IMG/VR virus record: IMGVR_UViG_3300020467_000017
Span: 1-37,021 of that record
DNA from: a virus
Length of the DNA stretch: 37,021 nucleotides
Direction: 5' to 3' (one strand)
Under the pieces are notes generated by a model. The model was given only the letters and a program-made list of their open reading frames with translations, did not search any database and had not been told where the DNA came from. The translations under genes were made by a program, and so were the position numbers. Below, one piece after another: positions 11,201 through 18,336 of this stretch (positions are counted from its first letter, which is position 1; every line of letters begins with the position of its first letter).

Positions 11201-11942
11201 ATTAACTGGAAAGATACTTAGACATGATGGAACCGAATGGGTTATTGCTGATCTAATTGCTGGTGGTGGTATTGATATTGAAACTACTAATAATACCTTC
11301 ACTATAAATGGAATGCTCGTATTGCAGATGCAATCTTTTTCTGGAACAGGTTATCATTATCCTCACGCAAAAACCAAAGGTTTATTAGTTGTACTTGTTG
11401 GTGGTGGAGGTGGATCTGGATCTGCTACAGGTAATTCTTCATTCAGTGCTGGTACTGGTGGAGGTGGAGGTGCTGCTGCTGCTGTTTATTTCTATACTAG
11501 AGACCAGTATACAAATGCACAGAACCAAGGTGGATATTATAGTTGTGGAGCAGGAGGAGCAGGAGGAGTTGGTCAAAATGATAATGGGGAAGATGGTGAT
11601 GAAAGTACTCTACAGGTATCAGGAACTGGACCTACGTTAAGAGCTTCAGGTGGTAAGGGATCTGCTGGAACAGGTCCAGGTAACTATAGTTATGGTGGTG
11701 TTGGTGGATCACATCCTTATGGTGGTGGTTCATGGCCACATCACATTTGTTTTGGTGTTGCTGGAGGACATTCAACAGGGTATGGTGCTAACTCTGTAGA
11801 AGGAGAACCAGGAATTACTAATGCACCAGGATGTTCTGGTGCTAACTGGGGATCAGGTGGAGGAGGAATTAAAAGTAATAGTGGAAATACAAATAATGGT
11901 AACAGTGGTGTTGGTGGACGTATTGACATCTACGAATTCTAG
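8286..11942 (+). CDS. Tail fibre protein 2 with glycine-rich tip
   Basis: A 1218-aa fibre-like protein with a head unlike the other two fibres: residues 3-33 follow a 'P.AP.PGDTF...GKTWKWDGITWKLEG' pattern. The shaft contains modules shared with the 12373 gene, including a TPSTFTADKWIKVNSAG block and a DSDTTYTIDLIQSGNTP block that is about 95 percent identical at DNA level. From about residue 1035 the protein changes to a glycine-rich domain (LVVLVGGGGGSG..., then many GG/GGG runs with Cys and Tyr), resembling the polyglycine adhesin tips of T4-like phages and the upstream 1-2250 gene. The stop TAG is embedded in the AGGAGGT ribosome binding site of the next gene, so translation is probably coupled. 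Receptor binding by the Gly-rich tip is inferred. Confidence 0.8.
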   Translation: MALDFPSAPDPGDTFSAVGKTWKWDGITWKLEGLNNDYTLSAQDGSSTKKHIRLSNTVDTYDVTLVAGQNITLNRNVNEIEIVSSGGSGGSGSSTFTGLNDTPSTFTADKWIKVNSAGNALEWVNEPAGDNTTYGLEASQSGNNPIIRLAGSDNTDSDITLSASGGIDYSVNIGTKNIQISSPENISDLGDVNIVGQPSNNAILKFNLATQKWMLGSDNVSGGGSGVGNLQQVTDQGNTTTNSITTQGLAMGSFDGANNKITLGDNSEATFFYQQSSSEFITQVNNGNDWLIQITPSGSFKVHGYQATEMIVAGDNGTKLYHKSGGVVNPVSSLRLETTILGAKVTGELEAGGNKYPISTGNPNEVLMTNGAGQLSWTAQTGGGGSTTINNNAAERVITGSATANTLNAESNLTLATNGTLTLTGSLIVDKVNINDEVIQLSAGTSNLKIRGNGIGGSHHLTLDDHVSVVGNLELNAGVKDKDGQLGTPGQILSSTGTQLDWIDAPSGATTLNELTDVNVSNDANSDGLVLKYQHSSQKWIAAADLTATGGSGISLTDLSRSNATPNNPSKLEYDNSNGVFTYTPPDLTDLGSISDHDDVTISGPQAGQVLKYVTGTGWINDDDASGDANVKSDWDATSGDAEILNKPTNVSEFTNDAGYKTTDSDTTYTIDLIQSGNTPVADEVKLQLSAGGSGSGTDIISLKAGTDIEFENLNPGGSSEITIKSTAASNNVTKFTDLSDTPGAMSSAAGMYLRINSTENGIEYASVTSGGGGLQNIVEDTTPQLGGNLDVNGKSITSPTGTMYIDAYNIVFRDTFNGSSSYKFAEFNYAGPTTVKLYGGLAERFRTTQSGCKVTGELEVTGDATANLFIGDLQGNADTATNLNTSSASKQLLYQIDGTTTGLLPAGTSGWILQSQGSGNAPAWVENTASGSFTDLSDTPSSHDNGKWLKSNGSNLVWADEPQGLPQGGASLTGKILRHDGTEWVIADLIAGGGIDIETTNNTFTINGMLVLQMQSFSGTGYHYPHAKTKGLLVVLVGGGGGSGSATGNSSFSAGTGGGGGAAAAVYFYTRDQYTNAQNQGGYYSCGAGGAGGVGQNDNGEDGDESTLQVSGTGPTLRASGGKGSAGTGPGNYSYGGVGGSHPYGGGSWPHHICFGVAGGHSTGYGANSVEGEPGITNAPGCSGANWGSGGGGIKSNSGNTNNGNSGVGGRIDIYEF
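10275..10421 (+). repeat. Shaft module duplicated between fibre genes (copy 1)
   Basis: This 147-bp block in fibre gene 2 matches 12748-12894 in fibre gene 3 with 7 mismatches by my count (about 95 percent). The flanking shaft is much less similar. It points to recent duplication or gene conversion between fibre genes. Confidence 0.85.
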
Positions 11943-11947
11943 GAGGT
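11941..11947 (+). promoter_or_regulatory. Strong ribosome binding site overlapping a stop codon
   Basis: AGGAGGT lies three bases before the ATG at 11951 and shares bases with the TAG stop (11940-11942) of fibre gene 2. It is the strongest Shine-Dalgarno sequence in the window. It suggests that the fibre chaperone is made at a high level and coupled to synthesis of its client. Confidence 0.8.
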
Positions 11948-11950
11948 ATT

Positions 11951-12340
11951 ATGATTGATTATTCAAATAAAGATACTAAAACTTTTGCTGTTGTTAAAGA
12001 CGGCAAAGTAATAAAAAAAGTTATGCTTGAGAAAGAGAGTGATTACAGTCCTGAGACTGGAGAAACTCTTGTAAATATTCAAGGGCAAAATATTAAAAAT
12101 GGTTCTAGTTATGATGGAACTACATTTTCATATACACCACCTGGATTTACTAATGAGCAAAATCTTAAATTTCTCAGAGATAGAAGAAATGATTTATTAA
12201 CAAAGTCAGATTGGACTCAGAGTAGAGATGTGACCTTATCTAATGATTCTGCATGGCAGACTTATAGACAAGCATTGAGGGATCTTCCATCTAATACTGC
12301 TGACGCATCAAATCCAACATGGCCTACCGAGCCATCTTAA
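11951..12340 (+). CDS. Tail fibre assembly chaperone (Phage_tail_APC-like)
   Basis: A 129-aa protein with the two-part layout of tail-fibre assembly chaperones: a small N-terminal beta region (residues 1-65) and a C-terminal helical motif. The second part has RRNDLLTKSDWTQ (about 78-90) and WQTYRQALRDLP (about 102-113) followed by a WP-containing tail, the signature of the phage tail assembly chaperone family (Pfam Phage_tail_APC). Proteins of this kind help fold and trimerise fibre tips and are normally absent from the mature virion. It sits between two long fibre genes, so either or both may be clients. Family assignment is by motif reading and is fairly secure; the client is inferred. Confidence 0.85.
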   Translation: MIDYSNKDTKTFAVVKDGKVIKKVMLEKESDYSPETGETLVNIQGQNIKNGSSYDGTTFSYTPPGFTNEQNLKFLRDRRNDLLTKSDWTQSRDVTLSNDSAWQTYRQALRDLPSNTADASNPTWPTEPS

Positions 12341-12348
12341 ACTAAATA
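12341..12348 (+). promoter_or_regulatory. Weak late-promoter-like motif (ACTAAATA)
   Basis: ACTAAATA keeps the TAAATA core of the T4 late promoter, directly follows the chaperone stop codon and ends 24 nt before the ATG of the 1483-aa fibre. An AGGGATGGA purine run lies in the expected leader. The same spacing recurs in other gaps of the window. Confidence 0.35.
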
Positions 12349-12372
12349 TCAACATAGGGATGGAATAAAGTA

Positions 12373-15300
12373 ATGCCACAGCTGATTAATGTTGCGAAAA
12401 CCGATACCTTTGAAGAACAAAGGACAAAGATTAATAATCTAGCAGCAGACGTTTATAATTTACAAACTCAATCTGGGGCTACTGCTTTTGTAGCTCTTAC
12501 AGATACACCTACAACATTCACAGCAGATAAGTGGATACGGGTAGATTCGGCTGGGAGTTCTTTAGAATGGTTTGATGGTATAACAAAACTTAGTGAATTA
12601 ACAAATGATGTTGGATATTTAACTTCATTTACAGAAACAGATCCTACTGTTCCTGGTCATGTAAAAAGCATTACTACACAAAATATTGCAGACTGGAATG
12701 AAGCACATGGCTGGGGTGATCATAGTCAAGCAGGTTATTTAACTACAGATTCAGATACCACATACACAATTGATCTTATTCAAAGTGGTAATACTCCAGT
12801 AGCAGATGAATTTAAATTACAATTAACTGCTGGTGGTTCTGGTAGTGGAACTGATATTATTAGTTTCAAAGCAGGAACTGGTATTGAATTTGAGGGTTTA
12901 AATGCAAATGGTTCTGATGTTACTATAAAATCTACTGGTGGTGGAAGTGGTGCAACAACACTTGCTGCTTTAACTGATACCACAATACCTGGAACTATTA
13001 CAACTGGTCATGTTCTTAAGTGGGATGGAACTACATGGGGTCCAGCACCCGACTCAACATCTAGTAGTGGTAGTGGAATTGCTCTAACAGATATTAGTGT
13101 TGTAAAACCAAACCCTGCTGCTTCTGGAAATGGTGATATTACTTATAATAATGTAAATGGTCAATTTACATTTACTCCAGCAGATGTACCTTCTAATTTA
13201 AGTCAACTTACTAATGATGTTGGATTTATAACTGGATATACAGAAACAGATCCTACTGTTCCATCTCATGTAAAGGGTATCACTGCACAACAAGTAACTA
13301 ATTGGGATGAAGCTCATGGATGGGGTGATCATTCTACCGAAGGTTATTTAAAAGGAATTGGTTCTCTTAGTATTGGTGCTCTTTCTGATGTTGATACAAC
13401 TGGTGTAGCAAACAACAAAATTCTTAAACATAATGGAACCTCTTGGGTAATAGCAGATGATAATGCTGGTAGTGGAGGTACTACAATAAATTCTTTAGGT
13501 GATATTAATGATGTATCTATTAATAATGTTCAAGGTGATCAACTTTTAAAGTGGGATGGTAATAATTGGATTAACTTTACTTCTGGTTACTTAACTTCAT
13601 TTACAGAAACAGATCCCACAGTACCTGCTCATGTAAAGAGCATTGGTTCAGCTGATATTAGTAATTGGAATGATGCTCATGGATGGGGTGATCATAGTAC
13701 AGAAGGATACTTAACTACAGAATCTGATCCTACTGTTCCATCTCATGTGAAGGGTATTACTACTGGAGATATTAATAGTTGGAATGCTAAGTCTGATGTA
13801 TCAGCATTAAATGATCTAAGTGATGTTAATACAAGTGGTGTAGGAAATGGCAAGATTCTTAAACATAATGGAACTTCTTGGGTAATTGGAGATGATACTA
13901 CAATTAATACTCTTAACGATATTGGAGATGTTAATGTTGGTACTACTATAACTGATGGACATGTTTTAAAATGGGATAATACTAATACTCAATGGGTTGC
14001 AGCAGCAGATTCTAACACTACTTCTAACACATATGTTACATATCTAAATGGACAACCTAGATGGTCTGAACAAACAGCAGCAAATAGTTATCAAGAGGTT
14101 ATAAGTTATCAAACAGCTACTAATACTGGACCTGGTGGAGTTGATTTGTGGGCTTTATGTGATGGTAATGGTGGAACATATGTGAACATGGGATGTGGTC
14201 ATGCTGACATGAGTTATCTGTGGTTATCACAATCTGCATTAACAGACGTAATTAAAATTACAATTGGATTTGATGGTCATGGTTGGATAGGATATGGTAG
14301 TAATAGTGGAATAAGCGGTGACTCTGCTAATATGTTGAGAGTTGATAATGGACAAGCTTATGGTGCTAATGGAGTTACAGGTTCACCTACAGAAATTATA
14401 CTATATGATAATAGTACACCAATATACAGTGGTCAATTACAAACTCTAACATTTGTTGAATATCCAGATGCAAATGGTACTGGTGGTAGTAACAGAGGTC
14501 CAGGATCAAGATGTCATGTTTATTACTTCAAGATTACAAGATCAGTTGATAATGTTTTAACTGAAATTACATATACTCCTACTAGTGCAGGTGGTGGAGG
14601 AGGTATTTCTCTATCAGATCTTGCTGTTCTAAAACCAAATCCTACTGCTAGTGGAAATGGTGATCTAACATATAGTAGTATTAATGGTCAGTTTACATAT
14701 ACTCCACCAGATTTATCAGGTATACCCAATGCTTCCAAGATAGCACAATGGGACGAAGCACATGGATGGGGTGATCATAGTACTGAAGGATACTTAACTT
14801 CATTTACAGAAACAGATCCTACTGTTCCATCACATGTAAAGAGTATTACTCAAGCAAATATTAATACATGGAACTCAGCTTTAACTTCATATACAGAAAC
14901 AGATCCTGTTTTTGTTGCTTCTGCTGCATATAATATTAATTCATCACATATTACTAATTGGGATACTGCTTATGGATGGGGTGATCATAGTACAGAAGGA
15001 TACTTAACTTCATATACAGAGACTGATCCTACTGTACCTAGTCATGTAAAGAATATTACTGCACAGGATATTACTAATTGGAATAGTGCAGGATCTTCTG
15101 GAATTACTTTAGCAGAAGCTAGACAAGGATTATCAATAAATGGTACTAACGGATCTGCAACTGCTACAGGTGGAATTTCTTATGATGATTCAACAGGTAT
15201 CTTCACATACAGTCCACCAGATTTATCAGGTATACCTAATTCTTCTAAGACAGCACAATGGGATACTGCTTATGGATGGGGTGATCATAGTACTGAAGGA

Positions 15301-16824
15301 TACTTAACTTCATTTACAGAATCTGATCCTACTGTTCCATCTCATGTAAAGAGCATTACTTCAACTAATATTGCTGATTGGAATGAAGCACACGGATGGG
15401 GTGATCATAGTGCTGCTGGATACTTAACCAGTTATACAGATACTAATACATTGTATACGCTTGGTTGGGATCATGGCCATGCAGGAAATAATAGTAGTTC
15501 TATATCATTACAACCAATTGGTTCTGGATCAGGTTATAAGATAAACCTAATAGGTGGTACTAATATAACACTTACTGGTAGTGGTTCTAATGTTACTATA
15601 GCATCTACTGCTGGTGGTGGAGGTGGTATTTCACTAACAGATATTAGTGTTGCTTCACCACACCCTGCTGCTTCTGGTAATGGTGATCTTTCTTATGATG
15701 CTAGTAATGGAGAGTTTACTTATACTCCAGCAAATGTACCAACAAATGTAAGTCAACTTACTAATGATAGTGGATTCGTGACTAGTGAATCCGATCCTGT
15801 ATTTTCATCACATGCTGCTAGTAATGTAACAACGACTAAGATCTCTAATTGGGATACTGCTCATGGATGGGGTGATCATAGTCAAGCAGGTTATCTAACT
15901 TCTGCACCATCTTCAGGAGTTCCTTCTGGTACTATTGTTATGTACAACAGTGGTAGTGCTCCTTCTGGATGGGCTGTGTGTGATGGATCAAATGGAACAC
16001 CTGATTTAAGAGGTAGATTTATTGTTGCTGCTGGTGGAAGTTATAGTGGTACTGGTGGTAGTGCTGATGCAGTAGTTGTATCTCACGGTCATGGATATTC
16101 ATCCTTTAGTAGTACTGGAGATCATACTCATAGTGTAAGTCAAAGTAGTACTAATGTAAGTAACCAAAGTAACCATACTCACCCTGCTGGAAACTATTCT
16201 GTAAGCAATGCTAGTGGTGGATCACATTCTCATTCAGTTGATTTTGATACAGATGAAGGTGGAAGTCACACTCACCATGCTAACATAAGTGGTACTACAG
16301 ATAACCAAAGTGCTAACCACACTCACACATTAGATACTACTGGTTCTGGTTTTGGAGGAGGAGGTCACAGTCACACCCAACCAGCATACCCACCGTATTT
16401 TAGCGGTGAGGATAGTGAAACTGGATGGGGTTATTCAACTGCATGGAATAGTTTAGGTGTAAGAAATATTGCTACTGGTGGTGGAAATCACAGTCATAGT
16501 CTTACACATGCTACTTTAGGAATTAGTGAAAACCACACTCATTCATTGAACTGGAATGTTCTTACAAGTCCACCTTTGACTTATAGTTATCATGATCATG
16601 GATTAAGTGGTAATACAAGTAGTGAAGGTACTGGAAATCATGATCATCCTTTCAGTGGTAGTAGTGGTGGTGGAGGTTCACATAGTCATAATATTACTAT
16701 GAGCTTTACTGAAACATCTACAGGAGATCACACACATAGCTTTAGCATAGATAATGAAGGTCAGTCTGGATCAGGTAAGAACTTACCACCATACTACACA
16801 CTCACCTATATAATGAAGTTGTAA
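12373..16824 (+). CDS. Tail fibre protein 3 with GWGDHS shaft repeats, collar domain and HxH-rich tip
   Basis: A 1483-aa fibre protein. Residues 1-33 resemble the head of the 874-aa fibre. The shaft (about 80-1180) has eight copies of a module with the pattern TETDPTVPSHVKSIT...W(N/D)xAxGWGDHSxxGYLT, interspersed with KPNPxASGNGD and YTPPDLSGIP modules. Residues about 560-740 form a distinct beta insertion. At about 1182-1230 there is a phage tail collar domain (SGTIVMYNSGSAPSGWAVCDG, then TPDLRGRFIVAAG). Residues 1238-1455 carry thirteen HxH motifs, and the protein ends in NLPPYYTLTYIMKL, the usual end of collar-type fibres such as T4 gp12. In T4 gp12 and gp37 such histidine pairs coordinate metal ions inside a trimeric needle. 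A trimeric metal-containing receptor-binding fibre is therefore likely. Confidence 0.88.
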   Translation: MPQLINVAKTDTFEEQRTKINNLAADVYNLQTQSGATAFVALTDTPTTFTADKWIRVDSAGSSLEWFDGITKLSELTNDVGYLTSFTETDPTVPGHVKSITTQNIADWNEAHGWGDHSQAGYLTTDSDTTYTIDLIQSGNTPVADEFKLQLTAGGSGSGTDIISFKAGTGIEFEGLNANGSDVTIKSTGGGSGATTLAALTDTTIPGTITTGHVLKWDGTTWGPAPDSTSSSGSGIALTDISVVKPNPAASGNGDITYNNVNGQFTFTPADVPSNLSQLTNDVGFITGYTETDPTVPSHVKGITAQQVTNWDEAHGWGDHSTEGYLKGIGSLSIGALSDVDTTGVANNKILKHNGTSWVIADDNAGSGGTTINSLGDINDVSINNVQGDQLLKWDGNNWINFTSGYLTSFTETDPTVPAHVKSIGSADISNWNDAHGWGDHSTEGYLTTESDPTVPSHVKGITTGDINSWNAKSDVSALNDLSDVNTSGVGNGKILKHNGTSWVIGDDTTINTLNDIGDVNVGTTITDGHVLKWDNTNTQWVAAADSNTTSNTYVTYLNGQPRWSEQTAANSYQEVISYQTATNTGPGGVDLWALCDGNGGTYVNMGCGHADMSYLWLSQSALTDVIKITIGFDGHGWIGYGSNSGISGDSANMLRVDNGQAYGANGVTGSPTEIILYDNSTPIYSGQLQTLTFVEYPDANGTGGSNRGPGSRCHVYYFKITRSVDNVLTEITYTPTSAGGGGGISLSDLAVLKPNPTASGNGDLTYSSINGQFTYTPPDLSGIPNASKIAQWDEAHGWGDHSTEGYLTSFTETDPTVPSHVKSITQANINTWNSALTSYTETDPVFVASAAYNINSSHITNWDTAYGWGDHSTEGYLTSYTETDPTVPSHVKNITAQDITNWNSAGSSGITLAEARQGLSINGTNGSATATGGISYDDSTGIFTYSPPDLSGIPNSSKTAQWDTAYGWGDHSTEGYLTSFTESDPTVPSHVKSITSTNIADWNEAHGWGDHSAAGYLTSYTDTNTLYTLGWDHGHAGNNSSSISLQPIGSGSGYKINLIGGTNITLTGSGSNVTIASTAGGGGGISLTDISVASPHPAASGNGDLSYDASNGEFTYTPANVPTNVSQLTNDSGFVTSESDPVFSSHAASNVTTTKISNWDTAHGWGDHSQAGYLTSAPSSGVPSGTIVMYNSGSAPSGWAVCDGSNGTPDLRGRFIVAAGGSYSGTGGSADAVVVSHGHGYSSFSSTGDHTHSVSQSSTNVSNQSNHTHPAGNYSVSNASGGSHSHSVDFDTDEGGSHTHHANISGTTDNQSANHTHTLDTTGSGFGGGGHSHTQPAYPPYFSGEDSETGWGYSTAWNSLGVRNIATGGGNHSHSLTHATLGISENHTHSLNWNVLTSPPLTYSYHDHGLSGNTSSEGTGNHDHPFSGSSGGGGSHSHNITMSFTETSTGDHTHSFSIDNEGQSGSGKNLPPYYTLTYIMKL
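12618..15900 (+). repeat. Tandem/interspersed GWGDHS fibre-shaft repeats
   Basis: Eight in-frame repeats encode the consensus TSFTETDPTVPSHVKSIT followed by a linker and (H/Y)GWGDHS(T/Q)xGYL. Several share long near-identical DNA such as the GGATGGGGTGATCATAGTAC segment. Spacing between copies is irregular because other shaft modules are interposed. One further copy occurs in the 874-aa fibre gene. Confidence 0.9.
12748..12894 (+). repeat. Shaft module duplicated between fibre genes (copy 2)
   Basis: Partner of the block at 10275-10421, in the same orientation about 2.5 kb downstream, in the following fibre gene. The seven mismatches are scattered and the reading frame is kept. Confidence 0.85.
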
Positions 16825-16831
16825 TTGTAAT

Positions 16832-17281
16832 GTGAAAAAAGAATGGTATCATCATTTCCATCGTGCTAATAGTGGATTTCATGGTAATTGGGCTATAGAT
16901 AAATGGACTATTACAGAGACTCATTATCTTTTCATGATGGATATATTACATTTACTTACAGATGATGTAATACAATCAATTAGTTTAAAAGATATTGCAT
17001 GGAAAGATAAACATTTATTCCCTTTGCCATGGCCAAAAGAGGATCTTAGGTATGATGCAGCAGATACAAAATATCCAGGTATAATACTAAGTAATGCTTT
17101 TAATCCATTTGATAATAAGTATCGTATGGTTGACGGTAGACGTAGAATAGTTAAGATGTTACTTGAACAAAAAACTGAAGGTTTGTTTTATGTTCTTGAT
17201 TTTAAAGATGTAAAACAGTTCTTCTTAAAGGAAGATGATGATGTAGTGAAAGAAAGAAGAAATTATGAATTTTCATCCTGA
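16832..17281 (+). CDS. ParB-like domain protein of unknown role
   Basis: A 149-aa protein starting with GTG, seven bases after the fibre stop; no in-frame ATG occurs before residue 35, so GTG is the best start. Residues about 47-125 resemble the ParB/sulfiredoxin-type fold: IQSISLKDI, a YPGIILSN strand, and YRMVDGRRRIVKML (97-110), close to the 'DGxHRxxA' box of ParB N-terminal domains. The motif is DGRRRI rather than the usual DGHHR, so catalytic activity (CTPase or nuclease) is not assured. No DNA-binding HTH domain is present. The 3' end overlaps the oxygenase gene by 17 nt, so the two are probably co-translated. The similarity is by eye; the function is unknown. Confidence 0.6.
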   Translation: MKKEWYHHFHRANSGFHGNWAIDKWTITETHYLFMMDILHLLTDDVIQSISLKDIAWKDKHLFPLPWPKEDLRYDAADTKYPGIILSNAFNPFDNKYRMVDGRRRIVKMLLEQKTEGLFYVLDFKDVKQFFLKEDDDVVKERRNYEFSS

Positions 17282-17876
17282 TATAAATTTTGATTCTTTT
17301 ATAAAGATTCATGATAATGCATTGACACCTGATTTCTGTAAGCACGTATGTGACAGAATAGAATCTGATACTAGAAAGTCTTTGGGTGTTATGGGAAGAG
17401 AAAAGAAAAAAGATATAACAAAAAAGACTTCACTTGATTTACGTATTAGTTCATTACCTGATTGGGAAGAAGAAGATAATACAATATACAAATCAATGTC
17501 AAAATACGTTGATAGTTACAGAGATGATTTAAAAGAGTCTACTGGATTTCCATATAAAGTCGCAGATAATGAGGACTTTTATTCTGATTCTGGGTATCAA
17601 GTTAAGGTATATGATTCTGATGGATTCTATGATTGGCATGATGATTATCAAATTGATAACCAAAATGGAACTAGATTATTAACTTGTATTTGGTATTTGA
17701 ATGATGATTTTGATGAAGGCGAGACAGAATTCTTTAATGGAACTTTAATCAAACCGAAGACAGGAAGATTACTTATATTTCCTGCAACTTGGATCTATAT
17801 TCACAGAGGACGTACTGTTCTTAATGGAAAAAAATATATAGCGACTGGTTGGTATTTTCACAAATTCCCTAAATAA
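17265..17876 (+). CDS. 2-oxoglutarate/Fe(II)-dependent oxygenase, prolyl 4-hydroxylase type
   Basis: A 203-aa protein with the complete metal-binding set of the double-stranded beta-helix oxygenases: His125 and Asp127 in YDWHDD, and distal His180 in YIHRGR. Lys190 in GKKYIATGW occupies the 2-oxoglutarate-binding position, as in prolyl 4-hydroxylases, which use Lys instead of Arg. The core between (RLLTCIWYLND, GETEFFNG, KPKTGRLLIFPA) is typical. The family couples oxidative decarboxylation of 2-oxoglutarate to hydroxylation of a substrate, here unknown; such genes are frequent in marine T4-like phages. It overlaps the ParB-like gene and follows the fibre genes, so a protein substrate within the virion is possible but only inferred. 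Confidence 0.88.
   Translation: MNFHPDINFDSFIKIHDNALTPDFCKHVCDRIESDTRKSLGVMGREKKKDITKKTSLDLRISSLPDWEEEDNTIYKSMSKYVDSYRDDLKESTGFPYKVADNEDFYSDSGYQVKVYDSDGFYDWHDDYQIDNQNGTRLLTCIWYLNDDFDEGETEFFNGTLIKPKTGRLLIFPATWIYIHRGRTVLNGKKYIATGWYFHKFPK
17868..17875 (+). promoter_or_regulatory. Weak late-promoter-like motif (CCTAAATA)
   Basis: CCTAAATA overlaps the TAA stop of the oxygenase gene and ends 25 nt before the ATG at 17901. It shares the TAAATA core with the stronger late promoters of the window. Confidence 0.35.
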
Positions 17877-17900
17877 AAAAAAGTATTACCGAGTATTGAT

Positions 17901-18083
17901 ATGACTGATGAAGTTCATCAAAATTGGATTAAGATAAAAGAAGCAATGGAAGCACAGGAAAGAGGTTTACATACTGATTTTTATAAAAGAGCTTGTACAT
18001 GTGCTTTGAGAAAAGTTGATCCTGGTATACCTGGATACGATGAATACTATAATCATTTTATGACCTCTTTGGGAATCACCTAA
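17901..18083 (+). CDS. Small conserved-looking protein, 60 aa, unknown function
   Basis: A predicted helical, charged 60-aa protein: a long helix at residues 3-35 containing KIKEAMEAQERG and YKRACTCALRKV (two Cys spaced CxC), then a PGIPGYDEYYNHF segment. There is no signal peptide or membrane span. It has its own 24-nt gap with a late-promoter-like motif and ends inside a second copy of that motif. I do not recognise the family. The CxC pair could bind a metal or be incidental. Confidence 0.65.
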   Translation: MTDEVHQNWIKIKEAMEAQERGLHTDFYKRACTCALRKVDPGIPGYDEYYNHFMTSLGIT

Positions 18084-18086
18084 ATA
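18079..18086 (+). promoter_or_regulatory. Weak late-promoter-like motif (CCTAAATA)
   Basis: A second CCTAAATA, again overlapping a TAA stop, ending 28 nt before the ATG at 18115. The identical octamer and similar spacing to 17868-17875 argue mildly against chance. Confidence 0.4.
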
Positions 18087-18114
18087 TTATTACACATTAT
18101 CTTTTTTGATTACA

Positions 18115-18312
18115 ATGGATCCAGCAAATTTACGTGTTGAATTTGAAAAACAAATTAAAGATGCTGATGGAAAAATTGCAGCAGCAGAAAATACTTTAAC
18201 TCAATTAAAAGAGTATAAAACTAAACTTCTTGGTGGTTTAGAAACCTTGGATATTTTGGATCCAAAAGAAGAAACTGCACCACCTGCACCACCAGCAACT
18301 TCAACTGAATAA
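18115..18312 (+). CDS. Small coiled-coil protein with Pro-rich tail
   Basis: A 65-aa protein. The frame extends upstream to a TTG at 18106, but the ATG at 18115 is the more likely start and gives MDPANLRVEFE. Residues 5-45 form a long amphipathic helix (EFEKQIKDADGKIAAAENTL and on to LGGLETLDIL) with coiled-coil spacing. Residues 50-65 are Pro/Ala/Thr-rich. There is no clear Shine-Dalgarno sequence. Neighbours are another small protein and a beta-rich structural protein. The function is unknown; an assembly scaffold or accessory role would fit but is speculative. Confidence 0.65.
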   Translation: MDPANLRVEFEKQIKDADGKIAAAENTLTQLKEYKTKLLGGLETLDILDPKEETAPPAPPATSTE

Positions 18313-18315
18313 ATA
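18308..18315 (+). promoter_or_regulatory. Possible T4-type late promoter (AATAAATA)
   Basis: AATAAATA overlaps the stop codon of the 65-aa gene and ends 21 nt before the ATG at 18337. It is a one-base departure from TATAAATA and identical to the motif at 8259. Confidence 0.45.
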
Positions 18316-18336
18316 CAAAATAGTCTAGGTAAGTAA

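Noticed and set aside
12319-12335. ATGGC/GCCAT inverted repeat at the end of the chaperone gene as a terminator
   Set aside because: The stem is only 5 bp, lies within coding sequence and has no T run after it.
16805-16815. TATAAT-like -10 element before the GTG gene at 16832
   Set aside because: It is in the 3' coding end of the fibre gene with no matching -35 box. Such hexamers are expected by chance at this base composition.
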